Notes: generated from the sequence alone by a model not told the origin. A DNA stretch of 12,530 bases from DATDCY01 sp031406795 [NCBI: Candidatus Rokuibacteriota bacterium] (GCA_031406795.1 JANOHV010000065.1:1-12530); one strand, 5' to 3'; shown: positions 1 through 6,354, counted from the first letter of the stretch. Translations and numbers: made by a program.

Positions 1-36
1 CAGAGCGGCAAACACCGCCCAAGGGAGACTGGCACG

Positions 37-1383
37 ATGACACAACCCGATCGCCCGAGCTTGACCCGCCTGGGGCCCTTTCTGGCCCTGCTCGCATTCC
101 TCGCCACGACGGTCGCCGCAACAGTCGCCGGCGCCGCCGACCAGGCTTCGAACATCGACACCGGCGACACCGCCTGGGTGCTCACGGCCTCCGCGATGGT
201 GCTGCTGATGACTCCGGGCCTGGCCTTCTTCTATGGCGGGCTGGTCCGCCGCAAGAACATCCTCTCGGTTCTGATGCAGTGCTTCGTGATCATCTGCATC
301 GTCTCCATCCAGTGGGTCTTCTTCGGGTACAGCCTCTCGTTCGGCCCCGACCACGGCGGTCTGATCGGCGATCTCTCCTGGTTCGGCCTCAAGGGCGTGG
401 GCGCCGAGCCGCACCCCGCCTACGCGGCGACGATCCCGCACATCGTCTTCATGGCTTTCCAGATGATGTTCGCGGTGATCACGCCGGCTCTGGTGATCGG
501 CGCTTTCGCCGAGCGGATGAAGTTCTCGACGCTCTGCGTCTTCTCGCTCCTGTGGGCGACGATCGTCTATGCGCCGGTGACGCACTGGGTCTGGGGGGAT
601 GGCGGGTTTCTGCGGGCGGCCGGCGCGCAGGATTTCGCCGGCGGGATCGTCGTGCACATCAGCGCAGGCATGGCTGCGCTCGTCGCGGCGCTGATGCTCG
701 GCCGTCGCCTCGGGTACCCGACGAACGTCGCCCCGCCGCACAATCTGCCGCTCGCGGTGCTCGGCGCCGGACTGCTCTGGTTCGGCTGGTTCGGTTTCAA
801 CGCCGGCAGCGCGCTGGGCGCCGGCGCGATCGCCGGCGGCGCGTTCGTCGCGACGCACCTGGCCGGTTCCGCCGCCGGGCTGTCGTGGGCGCTCATCGAG
901 TGGATGCACAACGGCCGCCCGACCGTGCTGGGCATCATCACCGGTTCGGTCGCCGGGCTGGCGGCCGTGACCCCCGCCTCCGGCTTCGTCAAGCCGACCG
1001 GGGCGATCTGGATCGGCATCGGCGCCGCGGTCCTGTGCTACTACACGGCGGTCATCCTCAAGGCGAAGCTCGGCTACGACGACACGCTCGACGCCTTCGG
1101 GGTACACGGCGTCGGTGGGGTCTGGGGGGTGATCGCGACGGGGCTCTTCGCGACGAAGGCGGTGAACGCAGCGGGAGCCGACGGGCTTTTCTACGGCGGT
1201 GGCGCGCTGCTCTGGGCCCAGATCAAGGCCACCGTGGTCACGGCCGGCTGGGCACTTGTCGGGACCTATCTGATCCTCAAGGCGTTGGACGCGCTGATGG
1301 GCCTGCGTGTCAGCGAGCACGAGGAGCGCGTCGGCCTGGACCTGACCGGCCATCGGGAATCGGCGTACACGCTGCTGGACTGA
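37..1383 (+). CDS. amtB: Ammonium channel/transporter AmtB
   Basis: This 448-residue Amt/Mep/Rh family channel conducts ammonium or ammonia across the inner membrane. Residues 1-34 are a hydrophobic signal-like segment ending AGAA, before the first membrane segment at 44-68 (TAWVLTASAMVLLMTPG, then the family signature FFYGGLVRRKN). The substrate-path twin histidines are visible as H207 in DFAGGIVVHISAG and H357 in DAFGVHGVGGVWG, and D199 is the conserved structural aspartate. About eleven hydrophobic segments follow one another. The cytoplasmic tail GLRVSEHEERVGLDLTGH is the conserved region that in this family couples to the PII protein GlnK. The start has an AGGGAG ribosome site at 22-27, 9 nt upstream. 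Length is normal for bacterial AmtB. A glnK partner and the promoter would lie upstream, outside the window. No convincing terminator follows the stop. Confidence 0.97.
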   Translation: MTQPDRPSLTRLGPFLALLAFLATTVAATVAGAADQASNIDTGDTAWVLTASAMVLLMTPGLAFFYGGLVRRKNILSVLMQCFVIICIVSIQWVFFGYSLSFGPDHGGLIGDLSWFGLKGVGAEPHPAYAATIPHIVFMAFQMMFAVITPALVIGAFAERMKFSTLCVFSLLWATIVYAPVTHWVWGDGGFLRAAGAQDFAGGIVVHISAGMAALVAALMLGRRLGYPTNVAPPHNLPLAVLGAGLLWFGWFGFNAGSALGAGAIAGGAFVATHLAGSAAGLSWALIEWMHNGRPTVLGIITGSVAGLAAVTPASGFVKPTGAIWIGIGAAVLCYYTAVILKAKLGYDDTLDAFGVHGVGGVWGVIATGLFATKAVNAAGADGLFYGGGALLWAQIKATVVTAGWALVGTYLILKALDALMGLRVSEHEERVGLDLTGHRESAYTLLD

Positions 1384-1555
1384 TGTCCGCGCCGGCGGAC
1401 CGCGACCGGCACGAGCGCGTATCCCCGCAGGCAGCGCGCTGGCTCATCGCTCGCGTGGCTGCACCCGTTCAGTCACGCTGGAGCAAGGCCACGTCGAACA
1501 CACGGCAGCGGGGTTCGTCCTCATGCAGGCCGATTCGTGAAAGTCGGAGCAATTC

Positions 1556-1585
1556 TTGACAGGGTTGTTTCCGGCCAGTACTAAT
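1556..1585 (+). promoter_or_regulatory. Sigma-70-like promoter for the small exported protein
   Basis: A perfect -35 hexamer TTGACA (1556-1561) is followed after 17 nt by TACTAAT (1579-1585), a weak -10. The expected transcription start is near 1592. This makes an ATG at 1594 nearly leaderless and favours the GTG at 1621, which has a real ribosome site. The -10 is part of a 10-mer (CAGTACTAAT) found again at 6756. The 1384-1555 stretch upstream shows no gene I can support. Confidence 0.5.
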
Positions 1586-1620
1586 GAAAGCGTATGAACT
1601 ATTTCTCGAAAGGGAACCGT

Positions 1621-1956
1621 GTGTTCTGTTGTCGGATGCGCCCCGTCCTGCGAACCGCCGTGTCCGTCCTGCTCGTCGTATTGCTGGGGCTGGAGATCTT
1701 GCCGTGGGGGGTTGTCGAGAGCGTGCCCGCCAACTCCGGCGAACAGCGTGAGCGCACCCTCCGCATCGAGCCGCTTCAAGTCTGCGACCACGGGGACTTC
1801 TTCCTCGGCGCCCTGTTCGACCTTCCCGTGCTTCTCCCGGGGGCTTTCTGCCTCTTCACACCGACGGAGTTTCAGCCGCTCGATCAGCTGGCCGTCCCTC
1901 TCGTTCAGGACGGATTTCACCCCGCCATAGACCGCCCTCCCCGACTCTCGGCGTAA
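1621..1956 (+). CDS. Small hypothetical protein with N-terminal membrane/signal segment
   Basis: I do not recognise this 111-residue protein. After a short basic start (FCCRMRPVLR) there is one strongly hydrophobic stretch at about residues 11-28 (TAVSVLLVVLLGLEILPWGV), so it is probably exported or anchored. The remainder is proline- and leucine-rich with acidic patches, and ends with PAIDRPPRLSA. GTG at 1621 is chosen because AAAGGG (1609-1614) sits 6 nt before it. ATG 1594 in the same frame would add nine residues but has no ribosome site and lies at the predicted transcript start. ATG 1636 is a further option. The promoter at 1556-1585 supports a transcribed gene. The reverse strand is also open here (1444-1920), so coding status is likely, not certain. 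Confidence 0.55.
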   Translation: MFCCRMRPVLRTAVSVLLVVLLGLEILPWGVVESVPANSGEQRERTLRIEPLQVCDHGDFFLGALFDLPVLLPGAFCLFTPTEFQPLDQLAVPLVQDGFHPAIDRPPRLSA

Positions 1957-2158
1957 CTCCGATCGCTCCGCGATTGGGGGCGCAGCACCCCTTGGCCCGG
2001 CAGGCTTGGGGTGCCGCTCCGGCTCGGATACTCATCCGCGCCTGGATTCCGTAGCGGCCGCGGCGCGCGCCGTCCACGGTTTCCTCCCCGTATTCAACGG
2101 AGCTATCCCGGGGAATCTCTCCCCGATACCAGCGGGATCGCCGAGAGGAGGAACGACG
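1957..2158 (+). other. Intergenic leader with two hairpins
   Basis: There is no gene here. One hairpin pairs GCACCCC (1985-1991) with GGGGTGC (2008-2014) around a 16-nt loop and has no T-tract, so it is not a good terminator. A second pairs GGGGA (2110-2114) with TCCCC (2120-2124) around ATCTC. It extends across a CC bulge through TATC (2104-2107) and GATA (2125-2128). It ends about 20 nt before the ribosome site of the next gene and could be a leader structure. I looked for GEMM (cyclic dinucleotide) riboswitch core elements and did not find them. Confidence 0.3.
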
Positions 2159-2653
2159 ATGGAGTACTGGGATAACACCATGGGCCCTGATGAGCGGGTG
2201 CGGCTGCGCGCGGGCGCAGTTGAGGCCGTGAGGAACGGCGAAAAAAAACTTCATGTGGCGCGGCGTCTCGGTGTCACCCGGCAGACGCTGCACAACTGGG
2301 TGACGAGGCACCAGTGCGGCGGAACGGCAGCGCTCGCCGCAAAGCCGCGAGGCCGGGTGCGGCGTCAGGTGCTGGAACCCTGGCAGGAGGCGCAAGTCGC
2401 CGGCGCCATCATGCACCTGTCCCCGTCGACGGTGAGCGAGCGCTATACCCGCTGGACGAAGAAGGCTATCGCCGGTTTCGTTGAACTGCGCTTTGGCGTG
2501 CGTCTCAGCGCGTGGCAGGTGGACAGTCACCTGCGAAGATTGGGCTTCGGATCGCACAAGGCGGTGCGTCGGGCGTTTCTGGACAAACAGGCCCGGGTCG
2601 GAACGCCGGGCTGGCTGCCCCAGCCAACGGCGGAGGCGTCACTCCCGCTCTAA
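2159..2653 (+). CDS. Orphan IS630-type helix-turn-helix protein without a DDE domain
   Basis: This 164-residue protein is made of the DNA-binding half of an IS630-like transposase. Residues 15-50 form a helix-turn-helix (AVRNGEKKLHVARRLGVTRQ, then TLHNWV), followed by a basic linker. Residues 98-130 form the winged-helix part (RWTKKAIAGFVELRFGVRLS, then VDSHLRRLGF). It stops after a short tail, where a full transposase would continue into the DDE nuclease. No DDE remnant is recognisable downstream in 2654-2815, and I saw no terminal inverted repeats. ATG 2159 is chosen because GAGAGGAGG ends 7 nt upstream; the frame is open back to 2006 but without a better start. It may be a domesticated regulator or a decayed transposase. 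An A8 run at 2241-2248 is unusual in this GC-rich gene. Confidence 0.75.
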   Translation: MEYWDNTMGPDERVRLRAGAVEAVRNGEKKLHVARRLGVTRQTLHNWVTRHQCGGTAALAAKPRGRVRRQVLEPWQEAQVAGAIMHLSPSTVSERYTRWTKKAIAGFVELRFGVRLSAWQVDSHLRRLGFGSHKAVRRAFLDKQARVGTPGWLPQPTAEASLPL

Positions 2654-2815
2654 CGAGAAGAACAGGGGAGCGACGGCGGGTGTTGCCGGGGCGCAGGAGG
2701 ACATCGGCAAACACAAGTGGGAGGAGGTGTGTATCGGGAAACGACAGGATCACTTGCACCGCCCGATCGATTCAGCACACGGGCAATAGCACGGGACGTT
2801 GAAAGGAGACGGACC

Positions 2816-4057
2816 ATGAGACCAATGCGATTCATGCTGACGGTCGCCATAGTCGCTTCGGCGTCGCTCGCCGCTGCGGCGGACGCGCCGAAGAAGGCGT
2901 CGAGCATCGACGAGCTGGCGAAGATGTTCGATTCCACCGGCTGCAGAGAGTGCCACCAGGAGATTTACACGCAGTGGGAGAAATCGCACCACGCGCGTCC
3001 GTTCATGGGCGTGGCCGGGGGCATGATGCTGACCCCGGTCGTGACCGCCAGCGCGTTCAAGGTCGAAAAACCGGAGCAGGCCACCCTCAAGACGTTCCCC
3101 TGCTTCAAGTGCCACCTGCCGCAGGCGCTGCGCTGGGCCGAGGATTCGGTCGCCCAGGAGCTGGCCGCGGCGCTCATGGCCAACCCGCAGGACAAGGCCA
3201 AGGTCGCCAAGCTCCAGATCACCTGTCTGGTCTGCCACTCGGAGACGGCGATCGCGCACCGGCTCAAGGACGGCAACCCCGAGCCGGGGGTGATCTACGG
3301 CAGCAAGGAGGGCGCCCACGACTCCAAGACCCACCCCAAGATGAAGAAGAGCGTCACCCTGGGCCAGTCCATTTTCTGCGGGCAGTGCCACGGCACGGGG
3401 CCGAACTTCGAGTTCGACTACCCCGTCCAGTGCGCGACGCTCTACGGAAGCTACCAGCACAACTATCTCCCGGCCGGCGGCCAGAAATCCTGCCAGGAGT
3501 GCCACATGGCCAAGACGAAGGACGGTTTCGCCGATCACCTGATCGCGCCGAACTTCGACGACAAGGAGGCGACCGCGGCGCTGCTCGCGAAGAGCGTGCA
3601 CCTCACCGTCGACACCCTCGGCTACCAGTGGCTGCGCAAGGCCAACACCTACACCCCGAAGATCGTCGTGAACACCAGGATCACCCACGATGCTGGGCAC
3701 CGCATCCCCGATGGCTGACCCAGCCACAACAGAGTGGTCATGGTAGTGACCGCAAAAACCAAGGACGGGAAGGAAGTCGGTTCGATCGAGAAGAATTACC
3801 ACCCGCAGGGGAGCAGCTGCCGTGACGAGAAGATGGCGTACGGGGCGCAGAATAAGTCCTCGTACATCCGGGACACCAGCCTCCAGCCGCTCCAGACCAA
3901 GGCCGAGAGCATCGAGTTCGACCTGCCGGTCGATGACAAGGGCGCCCCGACCATCCGCACGGTTGACGTGACCGTTGAGTTGATCTACGAGATCCAGAAT
4001 CCCGACAACAAGTTCACCATCACCAGGGTGACCCGGGAGGTGACGCTGGACCGTTAG
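2816..4057 (+). CDS. Periplasmic five-heme cytochrome c with probable selenocysteine at residue 301 (in-frame TGA)
   Basis: Reading through the TGA at 3716-3718 gives 413 residues. ATG 2816 follows AAAGGAG by a few bases. Residues 1-22 are a Sec signal peptide ending SLAAAADA. Five CXXCH heme sites are visible: CRECH 43-47, CFKCH 96-100, CLVCH 137-141, CGQCH 188-192 and CQECH 226-230. A beta-rich C-terminal domain (about 280-413) begins with IVVNTRITHDAGHRIPDG, then residue 301 (TGA), then PSHNRVVMVVTAK. The frame stays open after the stop for 112 codons with protein-like sequence (YHPQGSSC, YIRDTSLQPLQTKAESIEFD, TVDVTVELIYEI), so the gene is continuous and not frameshifted. I expect a Cys or similar residue at this place in relatives, but I cannot check. 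A SECIS-like hairpin lies 15 nt after the TGA. The likely role is envelope electron transfer or a reductase; the substrate is unknown. The alternative is a nonsense mutation or sequencing error giving a 300-residue product. A strong terminator follows. Confidence 0.85.
3716..3753 (+). promoter_or_regulatory. Bacterial SECIS-like element: UGA plus downstream hairpin
   Basis: The in-frame TGA (3716-3718) is followed by a hairpin with a 7-bp stem, GTGGTCA (3734-3740) against TGACCGC (3747-3753), containing one G-U pair. Its 6-nt apical loop TGGTAG (3741-3746) becomes a GGTA tetraloop if the closing T-G pair forms. The TGA-to-loop distance is 22 nt, and the loop carries G at its first or second place. 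Both fit the general bacterial SECIS model (loop about 16-37 nt after UGA, early G in the loop). The codons in and around the stem (AGA, GTA, GCA, AAA) are unusual for this genome, which suggests RNA structure constrains them. A weaker competing stem (CCAC 3724-3727 with GTGG 3734-3737) exists. Confidence 0.7.
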
Positions 4058-4079
4058 CGCGATCAGGGAGGTGCGTGGG

Positions 4080-4120
4080 GGCCAGGCTCGTCCCCGGGGG
4101 GCGGGCCTGGCCTTTCTTCT
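4080..4120 (+). terminator. Rho-independent terminator after the cytochrome gene
   Basis: An 11-bp GC-rich stem, GGCCAGGCTCG (4080-4090) with CGGGCCTGGCC (4102-4112) and one wobble pair, is followed by TTTCTTCT (4113-4120). It lies 23 nt after the cytochrome stop. It shows that the full-length reading frame ending at 4057 is the natural end of the transcript, and it separates the next gene. Confidence 0.85.
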
Positions 4121-4194
4121 GGCTGCCCGTCGCGCGCTGCGCGAAACGCAGCTGCGTGTATTACCATCAGAACGGCATGGGCAGAGGAGATGCG

Positions 4195-4689
4195 GTGGAG
4201 ACGGCGGTACGCATGGACTTGTCGCAATGGGCGGCGAGCGTCGGAATCCGCGCCGGGGCGATCCTCTTTCTCGCGGTCTGGTTACTGGGAACCGTTGGCG
4301 GCTGCGCCCGGGACACGACCAAGTACCCTGAGATCCGAACCCGGGACGGAAACGTGCCGGTCGATCTCTCCGGCATCCGCGCGGAGAGCGGCCGTTTCCA
4401 GAGCTACCGCTCCACCTCGGGCAGGAATGTCGACATCTTCGTCTATCGCGAACGCTCGGGAGCGCCGCACGCGGTGCTCGACGCGTGTCGGACTTGCTAC
4501 CGCTGGAAGAAGGGCTATGTCCTCGACGGCAGGGAAGTGGTCTGTCTCAAGTGCGACATGCGGTTCAAGCTCGAGAGCCTCGCGCAGGGGACCGGCTCCT
4601 GCGTCCCGGTTGCGCTCACTTCTGAGCTGCTCGGGGACTCGCTGATCATCCCCGCCGCGGAACTTGAGGCCGGGGCGGAGTTCTTCTGA
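4195..4689 (+). CDS. Lipoprotein with DUF2318-type (FtrD-like) iron-sulfur/cysteine domain
   Basis: This is a 164-residue envelope protein. Residues 19-37 form a lipoprotein signal (AGAILFLAVWLLGTVGGC) with lipobox cysteine C37. The C-terminal domain (about 75-164) matches the DUF2318 pattern: ACRTCY (C98, C101), KKGYVLDG, VVCLKC (C117, C120), then a late cysteine in GTGSCVPV (C136). The family is described as membrane Fe-S-type proteins linked to metal transport and redox. A cofactor is inferred from the two CxxC pairs. GTG 4195 is chosen because AGAGGAG (4183-4189) lies 5 nt before it; ATG 4213 is the alternative. Starts farther upstream run through the 4080-4120 terminator and are rejected. 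It sits between a cytochrome and a nickel/cobalt transporter, so electron transfer or metal handling are both plausible. Confidence 0.8.
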   Translation: METAVRMDLSQWAASVGIRAGAILFLAVWLLGTVGGCARDTTKYPEIRTRDGNVPVDLSGIRAESGRFQSYRSTSGRNVDIFVYRERSGAPHAVLDACRTCYRWKKGYVLDGREVVCLKCDMRFKLESLAQGTGSCVPVALTSELLGDSLIIPAAELEAGAEFF

Positions 4690-4721
4690 TTCGGCACTCG
4701 TTCGCGCCCAAAATTCGCTTC

Positions 4722-4744
4722 TCCCCGGGTTGATGGTCCGGGGA
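4722..4744 (-). terminator. Weak hairpin between convergent genes
   Basis: TCCCCGG (4722-4728) pairs with CCGGGGA (4738-4744) around a 9-nt loop, directly after the nikMN stop and 32 nt after the lipoprotein stop. The nearest T-run on the minus strand is several bases past the stem, so termination efficiency is doubtful. The position between two convergent genes is what suggests the function. Confidence 0.4.
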
Positions 4745-5800
4745 TCAGAGCGAACTGCTTGCCCCGGCCTTGCCCCGCTTCCACGCGAAGGCGACACCGA
4801 GAACGCCCGCGAGGACCAGCGTCATGATCGCCCCGACGAACCCGGACAGCGACGTGCCCTTGTCCACCCTCGGCCGAGAGGGGTTTGCCCCCCCCGACTT
4901 AGCGCCTTCCTTCGCGGGCAGGGCGTAGTCGGGAAGCAGGGCCGTCTTCTCCTGGAGCTTCGCGAGCGTGCCGGGGAGACCCTGCGACGGGCCCGCGAGG
5001 TCAGCCGTGCCGGTCACCCTGGCCAGACTCCACTCCAACCCGTCCGGCCGGCTCGAGGCGAACCAGGCCAGGACGCTGCCCGTGAGAAGCGCGGCGAGCG
5101 CGAGCGCCCCCAGCACCGGCGCCAGGCCGCGGCGCGATCCGGATGTCTCCGTCGTGGTGCCCAGCGCCTGCGCGGTCAGCTCGGGCCTGACCTTGAGCAC
5201 ATAGCCGAGGACCGCGGCGCTGACGAACCCTTCGACAATACCGATCGGCAGGTGAATCCCCCCCATCAACGCGGCGAATGGGCCGAAGGTCAGTTCGCTG
5301 CGCCGCGAAAAGAGCGTTTCGAGCACGACCGCCATCGCTCCCATTTCGAGGCCGACGACCGCGGCTCCCACCGCGGCGGCGCTCATGCGGGCGGTGGATG
5401 GGGAGCGTCCCGCCAGGGCGCGAAACAGCGGCAGCCCGATGAAGCAGGGGAAGACGCCGAGATTGAAGACATTGCACCCCAGGGCCAGCAGCCCGCCGTC
5501 GGCGAAGAAGAAAGCCTGGATGACCAGGACCGAGGCGATCGTCAGGAAGGCGGCATAGGGTCCGAGCAGGATCGAGAGCAGCAAGCCGCCGCCGATGTGT
5601 CCGGAGGAACCGGTGCCCGGGATCGTGAAGTTGATCATCTGCGCCGCGAAAATGAAGGCGCCGAGCACGCCCATCAACGGCACCTTGTGATCGTCGAGGG
5701 ATTTCCGGACTCGGCTCGCGCAGAAGGCCAGCGTCGCGCCGGCGACCGTCCAGAAACCCGCTCCAACCGCGGGGGAGAGCAGCGCGTCGGCCATGTGCAT
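4745..5800 (-). CDS. nikMN: Nickel/cobalt ECF transporter substrate-binding fusion NikMN (CbiM-like)
   Basis: This 351-residue membrane protein is the metal-specific S component of an energy-coupling-factor nickel or cobalt importer. It starts MHMADALLSP. In this family the N-terminal Met-His is part of the metal site, so ATG at 5800 is chosen over the GTG seven codons upstream. AGGAAG lies 6 nt before it (plus-strand 5807-5812). The M domain (about 1-215) has the hallmark MINFTIPGTGSSGHIGGG at 56-72, with the metal-site histidine in SSGH, and six or so membrane helices. The N domain is fused after a linker, with a membrane helix at about 228-248, the PDGLEWSLARVTG motif at 252-264 and a last helix at about 320-340. 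The ATPase and Q/T subunits (NikO, NikQ) are absent from the window. Nickel is preferred over cobalt because of the NikR-like box upstream and the lack of a B12 riboswitch. Confidence 0.92.
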   Translation of the reverse strand: MHMADALLSPAVGAGFWTVAGATLAFCASRVRKSLDDHKVPLMGVLGAFIFAAQMINFTIPGTGSSGHIGGGLLLSILLGPYAAFLTIASVLVIQAFFFADGGLLALGCNVFNLGVFPCFIGLPLFRALAGRSPSTARMSAAAVGAAVVGLEMGAMAVVLETLFSRRSELTFGPFAALMGGIHLPIGIVEGFVSAAVLGYVLKVRPELTAQALGTTTETSGSRRGLAPVLGALALAALLTGSVLAWFASSRPDGLEWSLARVTGTADLAGPSQGLPGTLAKLQEKTALLPDYALPAKEGAKSGGANPSRPRVDKGTSLSGFVGAIMTLVLAGVLGVAFAWKRGKAGASSSL

Positions 5801-5859
5801 GGTCGGCTTCCTATCTGCCACTCTTCATGATTGCCTTGTTGTACTGCCTGAAGCCGCAG

Positions 5860-5887
5860 GTGTTACGAAGACGCGATACAGTGTTAC
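5860..5887 (-). promoter_or_regulatory. Repeated GTGTTAC box, probable NikR operator of nikMN
   Basis: GTGTTAC occurs at 5860-5866 and again at 5881-5887 on the plus strand, as a direct repeat with 14 nt between copies (21-bp period, two helical turns). GTGTTAC is the half-site I recall for NikR in delta-proteobacteria, where it is usually written as an inverted GTGTTAC/GTAACAC pair. The box is 60-87 bp upstream of the nikMN start. The direct orientation is odd and lowers certainty. Confidence 0.55.
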
Positions 5888-5899
5888 TGCTCGCGATCC

Positions 5900-6124
5900 C
5901 TACTGCTTCTTGCCGCCGCAGCCGCTGGCCCCTCCGCACCCACTCATGCCGCCCTGAGGCGTCTGGGTCTGCGGGGCCGCGCCCCCCTTGTGACCGCCGC
6001 ACCCGCTCTTCCCGCCGCCACAGGAGGACTTATGGTGGTGTGCACAGCCCGCAGCGCCGGCCCCCGCGAGCAGAGCCGCGAGACTGACGCCGGCCAGAAT
6101 CTGCTTGAGTTCTTTCCGCTCCAT
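5900..6124 (-). CDS. Small Cys/Gly/His-rich lipoprotein-like peptide, possible SbtA-like RiPP precursor
   Basis: This is a 74-residue peptide. ATG at 6124 has AAAGGAG 7 nt upstream (plus-strand 6132-6138). Residues 1-27 form a signal with the pattern KELKQILAGVSLAALLAGAG and a candidate lipobox cysteine C27 in AAGC. The mature part begins AHHHKSSCGGGKSGCGGHKGG, has a PQTQTPQ linker, and ends MSGCGGASGCGGKKQ, giving five further Cys, each followed by Gly-Gly. The leader and Cys-Gly repeats resemble the thio(seleno)oxazole peptide precursors (SbtA) that I recall from Geobacter-type bacteria. No SbtM radical-SAM maturase is in the window. A periplasmic metal-binding lipoprotein is the alternative, supported by the HHH and by nikMN lying 99 nt downstream on the same strand. 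Function is not proven. Confidence 0.7.
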   Translation of the reverse strand: MERKELKQILAGVSLAALLAGAGAAGCAHHHKSSCGGGKSGCGGHKGGAAPQTQTPQGGMSGCGGASGCGGKKQ

Positions 6125-6354
6125 TTTCGATCTCCTTTCGTTGCCGAGCCATGGCCGGTGCAGCCGGCAGGTTGCGTCGCTGCCTGATGCTCCGGCCCCC
6201 ATCCACCATACATCATGCGCCATCGCCTTGGAACAGCCAGCAGTTTTCACCCCGGTGTCTCGGGGTGATCCGCGCATTGCGCCGATCCCGCGGGCCGCGG
6301 CGCTGCGGTATACTTGCCGGCGGGCATCCACCCAACGGGGGAATCGACTCGCCG

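Noticed and set aside
279-1559. Long overlapping frame (426 aa) across amtB on the same strand
   Set aside because: Arg/Ala/Gly-rich shadow of the GC-rich amtB gene with no recognisable domain.
1383-1559. Possible 58-codon ORF starting in the TGATG overlap with the amtB stop
   Set aside because: The overlap is attractive, but the product is Arg/Ser-rich, has no motif, and is simply the end of the shadow frame running through amtB.
1957-2158. Cyclic-dinucleotide (GEMM) riboswitch, common before Geobacter cytochrome genes
   Set aside because: The conserved core elements were not found here or in 2654-2815.
2241-2248. A8 run in the HTH gene as a programmed frameshift site, as in some insertion sequences
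   Set aside because: The shifted frame gives an Arg/Ala-rich product unlike a DDE transposase, so there is no sign that a frameshift is used.
3716-3718. Reading the cytochrome as a pseudogene or as two separate genes
   Set aside because: The frame is unchanged across the TGA, the downstream part has no ribosome site of its own, a SECIS-like hairpin is correctly placed, and the terminator follows the longer frame. A sequencing error remains possible.
2750-3802. 350-aa antisense frame opposite the cytochrome
   Set aside because: Shadow caused by third-position GC; no domain, and the plus strand has five heme motifs and a signal peptide.
4137-4151. CTGCG/CGCAG short inverted repeat upstream of the DUF2318 lipoprotein
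   Set aside because: Only 5 bp, without T-run or other regulatory context.
6248-6267. Hairpin CACCCCG/CGGGGTG upstream of the VOC gene as a terminator
   Set aside because: No T-run follows the stem on either strand; at most a small operator-like palindrome.
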